NCBI GenBank assembly: GCA_016214445.1
Contig: JACROM010000098.1
Location: forward strand, 1-11,303
Reading direction: 5' to 3'
DNA: 11,303 bases
From: Microcaldota archaeon
GTDB taxonomy: Archaea; Micrarchaeota; Micrarchaeia; Norongarragalinales; Norongarragalinaceae
Shown in pieces: positions 1-5,173 of the stretch; position 1 is the first letter of the stretch, and each line of letters opens with the position of its first letter. The notes below the pieces were generated by a model that made no database searches, was not told the origin of the DNA, and saw only the letters and a list, made by a program, of their open reading frames with translations. Position numbers and translations under genes: made by a program.

Positions 1-1
1 A

Positions 2-274
2 AGAAAAAAAGTCGAAATAGACCTGGTAGGACTAAACAATAAAACAAAGCAAGCACTCTTCACTGAATGCAAGTGGAAAAACAACGCCGACGCCCGCGAA
101 ATAGCGAAGGAACTAAGCGAGAAAACAGGCGCCCTCCAATGGCACAACCGTGACCGAACCGAAGCTTTTGCAATCTTCGCCAAAACCTTCAAACAAAAAA
201 TAAGCGAACACCAAGGCAAGCGGGTCTACTGCTATGACTTGAAAGACATCGGAAAAACGCTGAAAACAAGCTGA
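2..274 (+). CDS. C-terminal fragment of archaeal ATPase, DUF234 / PD-(D/E)XK-like domain
   Basis: The window opens inside this gene; the frame beginning at base 2 runs 90 codons to TGA. The visible part contains IDLVGLN followed by ECKWK, that is an Asp strand followed by a Glu-x-Lys strand, the usual core of a PD-(D/E)XK nuclease fold. This arrangement is typical of the DUF234 domain found at the C-terminus of archaeal AAA-type ATPases (ATPase_2 family). After the core come a helix-rich stretch (NADAREIAKELSEKTG) and a short basic end. The ATPase part, with its Walker motifs, would lie upstream of the window and cannot be seen, so the ATPase assignment is inferred from the tail alone. It is on the same strand as the TsaC gene but about 600 bases away, so a shared operon is unlikely. 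Proteins of this family are mostly of unknown function. Confidence 0.7.
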   Translation, partial: RKKVEIDLVGLNNKTKQALFTECKWKNNADAREIAKELSEKTGALQWHNRDRTEAFAIFAKTFKQKISEHQGKRVYCYDLKDIGKTLKTS

Positions 275-449
275 TGGCCATATGCTAGCATGGTAACCAC
301 CGCCCGCAAAAAACGAAAAAAGAAGTAGGGTGTTCGGGTTTTCCGCCCTCTAAAACCCTTTAAGAATTCACGGTGTAATGGCTCCAAAACCCATTCTAGA
401 CCAGTTTGGGAATTTGGAGGCCACCCACCATGAAAGCGCCAATCTTAAC

Positions 450-472
450 ACCCGAGTTTGCGAAACTCGGGT
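450..472. repeat. Perfect hairpin, 10-bp stem
   Basis: ACCCGAGTTT and AAACTCGGGT are exact reverse complements separated by the three bases GCG. No T-tract follows on either strand, so it is not an obvious archaeal terminator. It sits inside the unassigned region and inside the possible small ORF beginning at 430. Confidence 0.6.
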
Positions 473-662
473 CAAAATTGAACCCAACGCATTATCATCA
501 ACACCTAACTTGAACACGCCGCTACGCAAATCCTCCATCCGCCGGAAAACAGAGAACGTTTGCGTCAACGCAGGACGCGCAAGTTTCAGTAGGCCTGTTT
601 TTGAACCCCGCGTCAATCCCAAGCCTTTGGAGCGGTTGTTGCCGTCGGTCTTCTGGACGACT

Positions 663-678
663 GACGGAAAGCTCCGTC
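663..678. repeat. Hairpin GACGGA-AAGC-TCCGTC
   Basis: A perfect 6-bp stem with a four-base loop. The left arm could pair instead with CCGTC at 642-646, giving two mutually exclusive hairpins. This is weak support for a structured RNA in this stretch. Confidence 0.35.
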
Positions 679-795
679 GGGGTTGCCGTTCGGTTTTCCA
701 AAAAGGTTCCTGACGCCGAGTTCGATTTTGAGCTGGTAAGTTCTGTGAATTGACCCCATAAAGACAGGTTTTTATATCCTCGCGGCAAGCTATAG

Positions 796-839
796 TAAGC
801 GGCGCTTATTTGTATAAAATTTGCGTCACTTGCTATATA
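796..839 (+). promoter_or_regulatory. Candidate promoter of the TsaC gene
   Basis: TATAAAAT at 813-820 and TATATA at 834-839 are both archaeal TATA-box-like. Using the usual TATA-to-start distance of about 25 bases, transcription would begin near 842 or 862, giving a leader of about 30-50 bases before the ATG at 893. Just upstream is the palindrome TAAGCG-G-CGCTTA (796-808), a possible regulator site. A further AT-rich box, TTTTTATATCC, lies at 769-779. The choice between boxes cannot be made from sequence alone. Confidence 0.45.
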
Positions 840-892
840 CGCGGAAGCAAACCAACAGGAATTTACTTTGTTCAGTGTACAGAGGGAAGGCT

Positions 893-1585
893 ATGAAGAA
901 ACTTTCGTTCGGCAAGATATTGTCCTTGACTCCTGAAATACGAAGAAACCGCACTCTCGCTGCTAAGATAGTGGACGAGGCTGCCGACGTGCTGGCTCAG
1001 GGCGGCATAATCATAATGCCTACGGAGACGTCCTACGGGATTTCAGTTGATGCCACCAATGATGAAGCTGTACGGAAGGTTTTCGAGGTGAAGCAGCGCC
1101 CTGCCGAAAGAGCGTTGCCAATTCTGGTCAGCGACAAGTACATGATTGAGGAGTACGCGGAAATAAGCGAGCTGGCTAAGCATTTGATGGACGCGTTCAT
1201 GCCGGGCCCGCTCAGCTTGGTCGTCCCGATGAAGCCCAACTGCGGTCTGGCGAAATCTCTAAGTGCCAAAGGCGTTTCGTTCAGGATTCCTAGCAGCGAT
1301 GTGGGCCGCGCCATTGTCGCGGAGCTTGACAAACCCATTACCACCACTTCAGCTAACATTTCCGGCACCGACCCGCTTTACACAATAGAAGACGTCAAGG
1401 CAATTTTCAGGGACAAGGTCAACCTGATTATCGACGGCGGCGACCTGCAGAACCGTCCTCCGTCAACTGTTCTAGACCTTCAGGGCGTTGAACCGAAAAT
1501 CCTGCGGCACGGCCCCATAGTAGACAAGGAAATCTTCAACGTCATTGAGGAGTTCAAGGGTTCGGCTGTTGTCGCGCCTGCTTGA
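893..1585 (+). CDS. tsaC: Threonylcarbamoyl-AMP synthase (YrdC domain, TsaC/Sua5 family)
   Basis: This enzyme makes threonylcarbamoyl-AMP from threonine, bicarbonate and ATP, the first step of t6A37 modification of ANN-decoding tRNAs; it acts in the cytoplasm. Of 230 residues, the YrdC fold fills almost all: PTETSYG (43-49, usual form PTDTVYG), the KxR pair in VKQRP (67-69), FMPGPLSLV (102-110), RIPSS (131-135) and TTSANISG (151-158). There is no C-terminal Sua5 domain, so it is the single-domain TsaC type; many archaeal homologues are longer. The frame stays open to 821, but ATG 893 is preferred: it has GAGGGAAGG a few bases upstream, the candidate TATA boxes lie before it, and the extra 24 residues do not look like family sequence. 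It is convergent with the PIN toxin gene, and two other t6A genes (kae1, bud32) lie within 4 kb. Confidence 0.93.
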   Translation: MKKLSFGKILSLTPEIRRNRTLAAKIVDEAADVLAQGGIIIMPTETSYGISVDATNDEAVRKVFEVKQRPAERALPILVSDKYMIEEYAEISELAKHLMDAFMPGPLSLVVPMKPNCGLAKSLSAKGVSFRIPSSDVGRAIVAELDKPITTTSANISGTDPLYTIEDVKAIFRDKVNLIIDGGDLQNRPPSTVLDLQGVEPKILRHGPIVDKEIFNVIEEFKGSAVVAPA

Positions 1586-1612
1586 TTCGCGCGCTTTTTC
1601 TGACTCGCGCGG
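1586..1612 (+). terminator. Candidate terminator after tsaC
   Basis: Directly after the stop codon comes CGCGCG (1588-1593), a loop containing TTTTT (1595-1599), then CGCGCG (1606-1611), so the two arms can pair. Archaeal termination depends mainly on T-runs, and this is the only run in the short gap between the convergent tsaC and PIN genes. Confidence 0.4.
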
Positions 1613-1637
1613 CAAACTTACGCCTTTTCGACAAACA

Positions 1638-2048
1638 TCAGTTTTTACCTTGTAGGATTTCTTTTGGCGTTCTTGCTGTAACGTATTTTTGAGCCTCCTG
1701 ATAAGTACGCAGGTCGTTAGTGACGAGGACGGAGTTTGTTTTCATAGCGGAACAGACCATGGGCCGGTCGGACTTGTCAGTCAGATTGATTTTTTCGAAC
1801 TCTTGTTTCTGCGGTGTGGGCAGGATCCTGACTTTTTTCCTGATTTCACTCAACGCGTTTTCCGTATCGTGCGGCAAAACGCCTTGTTTGGCCAAAACTC
1901 GCCTGTATTCCTTTACGGCGTATTCATTTGTCAGTTTGTCTGCAGGGTAATTGAACAGCAGTTCGTGGTTCGGTTGCAATGCGAAGGAGCCGGCGACCAA
2001 GACGTTGGTGTCTAAAAACAATCGTTTAGTCGCCGTATTCTGCAGCAT
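1638..2048 (-). CDS. vapC: PIN-domain toxin (VapC-like)
   Basis: A predicted Mg-dependent ribonuclease and toxin of an AbrB/PIN pair. The 136 residues show the PIN acidic residues: Asp13 in RLFLDTNVLV, Glu42 or Glu47 in NEYAVKEYRRVL, Asp94 in KSDRPMVCSA and Asp112 in VLVTND. The pattern fits the family called 'putative toxin-antitoxin system toxin component, PIN family'. I chose the ATG at 2046-2048 because GGAG lies nine bases upstream and the PIN strand begins shortly after it. An alternative ATG at 2069 would add seven residues. From either start the gene overlaps the end of the antitoxin gene (23 bases for the chosen start), a typical translational coupling of these pairs. Known VapC toxins often cleave tRNA or rRNA; the target here cannot be read from the sequence. 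Confidence 0.88.
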   Translation of the reverse strand: MLQNTATKRLFLDTNVLVAGSFALQPNHELLFNYPADKLTNEYAVKEYRRVLAKQGVLPHDTENALSEIRKKVRILPTPQKQEFEKINLTDKSDRPMVCSAMKTNSVLVTNDLRTYQEAQKYVTARTPKEILQGKN

Positions 2049-2292
2049 AGGTTTCTTCTCCGATTTCACGGCATGCTTTTACCAATTCGGCATGGGTGAT
2101 GCCTTTGCGCTTAGCCAGCTCGGCCAGTTTTTTTAACGATTCGGCTTCGATTATCACCGCTTTTTTGACTTCAAACCTGCCGTTGTTTTTCTCTACAATT
2201 TCGACAGTGCTTCCGGGTTCAATGTCCAGTTTTTTCCGGATTTCTTTGGGCAGCGTGATTTGGCCGTTGACGTTGACGTTTGCAAATACCAT
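2026..2292 (-). CDS. vapB: AbrB/SpoVT-type antitoxin (VapB-like)
   Basis: An 88-residue DNA-binding antitoxin that should neutralise the adjoining PIN toxin and repress their operon. Residues 1-46 form a swapped-hairpin AbrB domain, seen in NVNGQITLPKEIRKKLDIEPGSTVEIVE; residues 50-88 are charged and helical (ESLKKLAELAKRKG...), as expected of a toxin-binding tail. The start is well supported: GAGGTGAGG at 2298-2306 lies just upstream of the ATG. The gene follows kae1 on the same strand after 88 bases, with its own AT-rich promoter-like segment between, so it may be expressed both from read-through and from its own promoter. Confidence 0.9.
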   Translation of the reverse strand: MVFANVNVNGQITLPKEIRKKLDIEPGSTVEIVEKNNGRFEVKKAVIIEAESLKKLAELAKRKGITHAELVKACREIGEETYAAEYGD

Positions 2293-2305
2293 TCCATCCT
2301 CACCT

Positions 2306-2337
2306 CTATTATTTTAATAATTTAATGAATTAATAAG
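2306..2337 (-). promoter_or_regulatory. AT-rich promoter/operator of the AbrB-PIN pair
   Basis: The gap between kae1 and the antitoxin gene holds a nearly pure AT stretch with two adjacent inverted repeats: ATTATT-TT-AATAAT (2308-2321) and TTAAT-GA-ATTAA (2322-2333). TTATTAA on the minus strand near 2331-2337 lies about 25 bases before the ribosome-binding site, a fitting TATA position. AbrB antitoxins normally bind such dyads to repress themselves; that use here is inferred. Confidence 0.5.
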
Positions 2338-2380
2338 CCTTTGGATTTACCAGTTGCCAGAGCTTGTTTCGGCTTTTGGG

Positions 2381-3421
2381 TTACCGCCACTTTATCGCCA
2401 CTTCCTCGGGCCGCCATTGCGGCTCCGCTTTCGCGGTGGCGGCCAAAGGTTTCTGTCCCGCCCTTTTCGCCAACAGGCCAGTCCACGCTATCATGGCCGC
2501 GTTGTCGGACAGGAAAGAGTTGTCGGGTATGAGCGCCTTCGCTCCCCTTTCCTTGCACATTTTCCTCGCTTTTTCCTGCAGGGTTTTTGAACAGCAGACG
2601 CCGCCGGCCAAAAGCAATTCTTTCTTTCCGTAGTGCGCCAACGCCCTTTCTGCTGTCTCGCACACCATGTCGAAAGCCACTTCCTGCAGAGAAAAAGCCA
2701 TGTCTTCCTTGGTATGGCTTTGCGCTTTGCGGGTGAAGTCGGTGTACAACCCTGAAAAGCAGACGTCCATTCCCTTGACGTTGTACGGCAAGTCCACGAA
2801 GTTTTTTCCCTTGAGCGAAAGCTCGTACAGGAGCGGCCCGCCGGGAAAACCCAAACCCCAAAACCGGGCAGACTTGTCCAGCAGGTTTCCCAAGCCGATG
2901 TCCAAAGTCTCGCCAACAACTTGGTATCCTGAGCAAATCGTTCGAGTTGAGCTTTGCGATGGTCCTTGCGACCATCGCTTCCAACTGCTTGCGCCAAACG
3001 CAACTTCCCTTTCAAAAACCAGAATCTGCGTGTTGCCCCCGGAAGCATACAAGATAACCGGGTCTTCCGCGCCGCACTTTTTCCACCCTATCTCGAAGTG
3101 CGCGATGACGTGGTTGACTCCAATCAGGGGTACTTTGAGTTTTTTCGCCAACGCTTTAGAGTACTCTATTCCCTCGTGCAGCATCGTTCCTATGCCCGGT
3201 CCCTGCGAGACGGCAATCAAATCCACGTTCTCAACCAAAGCGCTCTCAACCACGCTGTCGCGGTTTTGTTTGTGAAACTCCAAGACTTCCCGCGGGACCA
3301 TTCCCTTTTCCTTGGAGCTGAAGCTGGCTTTTTCATTTGAAAGCACGTTGCACTTGTCGTCCACTACTGACGCGCCCCATGTATGGGCGGTGCATTCGAG
3401 ACCAAGACATTTGATAATCAT
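2381..3421 (-). CDS. kae1: tRNA N6-adenosine threonylcarbamoyltransferase Kae1 (KEOPS), with an internal insertion
   Basis: The catalytic KEOPS subunit, transferring the threonylcarbamoyl group from TC-AMP to A37 of ANN-decoding tRNAs. The ASKHA fold is clear: CLGLECTAHTWG at the N-terminus, the metal-binding HxxxH in NHVIAHFEIG (His104, His108), the glycine loop YASGGNTQ (125-132), VVGETLDIGLGNLLDK (168-183), FPGGP (192-196), and DNAAMIAWTG near the C-terminus. At 346 residues it is slightly long. The excess is a segment of about 25 residues (roughly 140-165, rich in Ser, Trp, Arg, Gln) between FERE and YQVVGETLD, where family members have only a short turn. That segment is encoded by the palindromic element at 2933-3001. 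The ATG is seven bases after the HEPN stop codon, so kae1 is probably co-transcribed with MNT-HEPN. It is not fused to Bud32, unlike in many Euryarchaeota. Confidence 0.95.
   Translation of the reverse strand: MIIKCLGLECTAHTWGASVVDDKCNVLSNEKASFSSKEKGMVPREVLEFHKQNRDSVVESALVENVDLIAVSQGPGIGTMLHEGIEYSKALAKKLKVPLIGVNHVIAHFEIGWKKCGAEDPVILYASGGNTQILVFEREVAFGASSWKRWSQGPSQSSTRTICSGYQVVGETLDIGLGNLLDKSARFWGLGFPGGPLLYELSLKGKNFVDLPYNVKGMDVCFSGLYTDFTRKAQSHTKEDMAFSLQEVAFDMVCETAERALAHYGKKELLLAGGVCCSKTLQEKARKMCKERGAKALIPDNSFLSDNAAMIAWTGLLAKRAGQKPLAATAKAEPQWRPEEVAIKWR
2933..3001 (-). repeat. Palindromic element copy 1, inserted in frame in kae1
   Basis: The core is a hairpin, GCGATGGTC (2956-2964), loop CTTGC, GACCATCGC (2970-2978). 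Two blocks are identical to the bud32 copy and collinear with it on the plus strand: GAGCTTTGCGATG (2949-2961) and CATCGCTTCCAACTG (2973-2987). Looser similarity extends to both sides. The element adds about 25 codons to kae1 without breaking the frame; the gene reads it on the minus strand. Exact ends are uncertain by several bases. Confidence 0.75.
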
Positions 3422-3427
3422 AGCGGC

Positions 3428-3865
3428 TTACACCCGTTTTTTCATCCTTTCAACGAATATTTTGACGGTGGCAAGGGAGTCTCCGGCTTCCCTGATGCCG
3501 GCCCGGAATTCGAGGTCGTATAAGTCCGTATGGCGCAGGTCCCGGAACCGGTCGAACAGGTCCACCCACCTTTGTTCGAGTTTTCCAGCTTTAACGTATT
3601 TTTCCTCCAGATAGCGGCCGATGCAGGCGTGGCTTTTTTCCCGGTAGCCGTCCTTAAGCAGCAAGGCACGCGCGGAGTGGAACATTGCGCCGTACGAGAG
3701 AAGGAGGCACGAGCTGAATGTCCTGTTGTTGTAGTCGCTTTCCGCCTCTGCAACGAGCGCTTTCGCTTTCTCGATGCTTTTGCCGGCGTTTTCCTTTGAC
3801 GGCGGAGCCGGCCGCAGCAGTCCTTTTTCCTCGCATTCGTGGAAATCAAGCCTCAAACCGTTCAC
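3428..3865 (-). CDS. HEPN-domain protein, probable toxin of an MNT/HEPN pair
   Basis: A 145-residue mostly helical protein. The HEPN RNase motif R-x(4-6)-H is visible in DRFRDLRHTDLYD (Arg106, Arg108, Arg111, His112), after the usual helical core KSIEKAKALVAEAESDYNN and LLLSYGAMFHSARALLLKDG. In known pairs the HEPN toxin cleaves RNA (in some cases tRNA) and is silenced by its nucleotidyltransferase partner, which AMPylates a tyrosine near the motif; Tyr116 would be the candidate here. The start is uncertain. GTG at 3865 overlaps the end of MNT by 20 bases; TTG at 3856 is an alternative. No in-frame ATG exists near the N-terminus. The stop is six bases before kae1. Confidence 0.85.
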   Translation of the reverse strand: MNGLRLDFHECEEKGLLRPAPPSKENAGKSIEKAKALVAEAESDYNNRTFSSCLLLSYGAMFHSARALLLKDGYREKSHACIGRYLEEKYVKAGKLEQRWVDLFDRFRDLRHTDLYDLEFRAGIREAGDSLATVKIFVERMKKRV

Positions 3866-4403
3866 CTTCGAGCAGTATTGACTTGTACGCTAGGTTATAA
3901 TAAAACCCCGTGCTGTTGTTTTTCAGCGAGGCCTTTTTCGCTTCGTCCATCAGCAGTATGTGCACTTCGGCTCCGATTTTCCGGGACATCTCCCCCGAAA
4001 CCGTCGCTATCTTGCTTTCGGGTATCGGTTTGCTTGAAACAACGCACAAGTCCACGTCGCTTTCCCGCGTGTTCGTCCCTTCCGCCCAAGAGCCGTAAAG
4101 TATAATCGTCTTCGGGTTCAGTTTTTTCAGTTCTGCCGCGTCTATGCGGGAGATGTTTTCCAGTCTTTTGACCTGCCTTGTGAGGAAACAGTCGTTCAAA
4201 TTGAACCCGGCCTTGCCTTTGACGATTATTTTTGCGCGTTGGAGTTCCTTCACATACGCGGAAGCGAGCCCTTTGCTTGTTTTCGCATCCTTTGCAAGCT
4301 GGCCTACCCTGATGTTTTCCTTTTTTCCAATCGCCGCCCTCAAAAGCCTTCGGCGTTCTTCGGTTGCGGTAAGGTTCCCTGCGGATGAAAGCAAGTCGTT
4401 CAT
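3846..4403 (-). CDS. MNT-type nucleotidyltransferase antitoxin with N-terminal winged helix
   Basis: A 185-residue, two-part protein. Residues about 10-75 look like a winged helix-turn-helix (EERRRLLRAAIGKK, VGQLAKDAKTSKGLASAYVKELQRAKII). Residues about 95-185 form a minimal nucleotidyltransferase with GSWAEGTNTRESDVDL: Gly104-Ser105 and the metal-binding Asp116 and Asp118, with Glu146 as the probable third acid. In characterised MNT/HEPN pairs this enzyme AMPylates and inactivates the HEPN toxin. The DNA-binding half suggests that it also represses its own operon, and its start codon lies inside the first of three palindromes described at 4398-4458. The TATA box TTTATAAA (4428-4435) predicts a transcript start within a few bases of the ATG, so the mRNA may be leaderless. 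The 3' end overlaps the HEPN gene. Confidence 0.88.
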   Translation of the reverse strand: MNDLLSSAGNLTATEERRRLLRAAIGKKENIRVGQLAKDAKTSKGLASAYVKELQRAKIIVKGKAGFNLNDCFLTRQVKRLENISRIDAAELKKLNPKTIILYGSWAEGTNTRESDVDLCVVSSKPIPESKIATVSGEMSRKIGAEVHILLMDEAKKASLKNNSTGFYYNLAYKSILLEGERFEA

Positions 4404-4458
4404 GAATTATGAACATATTGTTCATGTTTTATAAACTTTTTGTTCACGTTCCGTGAAC
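4398..4458. promoter_or_regulatory. Three tandem palindromic operators around a shared TATA box
   Basis: Three 17-bp dyads of the form GTTCAY-N5-RTRAAC start at 4398, 4420 and 4442, exactly 22 bp apart: GTTCATGAATTATGAAC, GTTCATGTTTTATAAAC and GTTCACGTTCCGTGAAC. The six half-sites therefore recur every 11 bp in alternating orientation, all near one face of the DNA helix. The first covers the MNT start codon. The second contains TTTATAAA (4428-4435), itself palindromic and thus able to serve both MNT and Bud32. The third lies towards bud32. The winged helix of MNT is the obvious candidate binder; that is inferred. Confidence 0.8.
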
Positions 4459-4486
4459 GGTTTTCTTTAAAGTCTCCGGGTTCATT

Positions 4487-5164
4487 ATGTTTCCCATGAG
4501 GAAAATAGCACAGGGCGCGGAAGCGGTCTTGTTTGAAAGCGAAGGCGGGGTAGTGAAGCATCGCCTTGCAAAGGGCTACAGGCTGAAGGAATTGGATTTG
4601 TTGTTGAGGAAGCGAAGGACGAGGCGGGAAGCGCGGATTTTGAGGAAGCTTCAAGGCATTGTACGGGTGCCGCGGGTTCTCGAGGAAACCGGAGACAAGA
4701 TTGTCCTGGAGAAAATCAACGGCGTTCCGTTGAAAGACTGCCTTGAGCGAAGCGGTTGTTCGGAGCTTTGCGATGATTTCCTTGAAATCATCGCTTCCAA
4801 CTGTCTACAACAACCGCGGACTGATTGGGAGTTTTCCGAAAGGCTTTGCCGCGAGACCGGCGAACTTGTGGGCAAGATGCACTCCGCGCAGATAGTGCAC
4901 GGCGACCTTACGACCTCCAACTTTCTGGTTTCTCCTGACGGTGTTGTGGCAATAGATTTCGGTTTGTCTTACGTGTCGCACAAGCAGGAGGATTTCGCCA
5001 CTGACCTGCACGTCTTCGAGGAAATCGTTCCTGAAAAATGCTTCACCGCTTTTTCGGAAGGTTACAAGAAAACGAATCCGAAAGCCAAGGAAGTTTTCAC
5101 CCGCCTCGAGAAATTACATAGGCGCGGAAGATACAAGAAAAAAGAGCGTGTTTCAAAAGAGTAG
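4487..5164 (+). CDS. bud32: Bud32, KEOPS kinase/ATPase subunit, with an internal insertion
   Basis: A small atypical protein kinase (piD261/Bud32 family) that binds Kae1 and supplies ATPase activity to KEOPS during t6A synthesis. Visible motifs are IAQGAEAVLFE (7-17, the glycine-loop region), VKHRLAKGYRLKELD (the family's K..R.KxYR pattern, 23-37), the catalytic loop VHGDLTTSN (137-145), and DFGLS (157-161) for metal binding. The C-terminus is basic (RRGRYKKKERVSK), as usual. At 225 residues it is slightly long. The surplus is about residues 88-113 (RSGCSELCDDFLEIIASNCL...), between LKDCLE and FSERLCRETGELVGKMH, and is encoded by a copy of the same palindromic element that interrupts kae1. 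ATG 4496 (MRKIAQGAEA) is an equally plausible start. An HNH gene follows after nine bases. Confidence 0.93.
   Translation: MFPMRKIAQGAEAVLFESEGGVVKHRLAKGYRLKELDLLLRKRRTRREARILRKLQGIVRVPRVLEETGDKIVLEKINGVPLKDCLERSGCSELCDDFLEIIASNCLQQPRTDWEFSERLCRETGELVGKMHSAQIVHGDLTTSNFLVSPDGVVAIDFGLSYVSHKQEDFATDLHVFEEIVPEKCFTAFSEGYKKTNPKAKEVFTRLEKLHRRGRYKKKERVSKE
4747..4817 (+). repeat. Palindromic element copy 2, inserted in frame in bud32
   Basis: The core hairpin is GCGATGATTTC (4770-4780), loop CTT, GAAATCATCGC (4784-4794). An outer pair, GCGGTTGTT (4752-4760) and AACAACCGC (4809-4817), closes the element. GAGCTTTGCGATG (4763-4775) and CATCGCTTCCAACTG (4789-4803) match the kae1 copy exactly. The inner stem differs between the copies (GTC/GAC there, ATTTC/GAAAT here) yet pairs perfectly in each, as expected of compensatory change in a conserved hairpin. 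Confidence 0.75.
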
Positions 5165-5173
5165 TGACTGACT

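Larger units (their letters stand above)
275..780. other. Long region without a convincing gene; hairpins and a possible decayed ORF
   Basis: About 500 bases separate the ATPase tail from the TsaC promoter. Both strands have open frames (for example 378-713 plus and 368-622 minus), but they have low-complexity, Ser/Arg/Thr-rich translations with no recognisable domain, and they overlap each other. Two perfect hairpins stand out, at 450-472 and 663-678, plus a weaker inverted repeat GGGTTTT/AAAACCC at 336-342 and 352-358. One frame is worth noting. An ATG at 430 with GGAGG nine bases upstream reads 27 codons to TGA (511-513), then stays open for 75 more codons to TGA 739-741, ending in the protein-like FSKKVPDAEFDFELVSSVN. 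It could be a decayed gene, a structured RNA locus, or plain spacer. I recognise no tRNA, rRNA, SRP RNA or RNase P RNA here. Confidence 0.5.

Noticed and set aside
378..713. A 111-codon plus-strand frame and an overlapping 84-codon minus-strand frame (368-622) in the region before tsaC
   Set aside because: The translations are compositionally odd, have no domain or credible start signal, and overlap on opposite strands. I treat the region as unassigned.
719..735. GTTCGATTTT, at first sight like a tRNA T-loop
   Set aside because: No acceptor stem, anticodon arm or D-arm can be assembled around it.
2927..3007. A compensated frameshift or sequencing error as the cause of the odd segment in Kae1
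   Set aside because: The flanking family sequence continues in the same frame, and the segment's DNA matches the bud32 insert, so an insertion is the simpler explanation.
2491..3048. Long frames overlapping kae1 on both strands (for example 2322-2984 minus and 2667-3275 plus)
   Set aside because: They are shadows of kae1: translations are rich in Arg, Ser and Pro with no domain, and kae1 is unambiguous.
4398..4458. Regular repeats considered as a CRISPR remnant
   Set aside because: The units are short dyads with 5-base spacing that overlap a TATA box and start codon; operator sites explain them.
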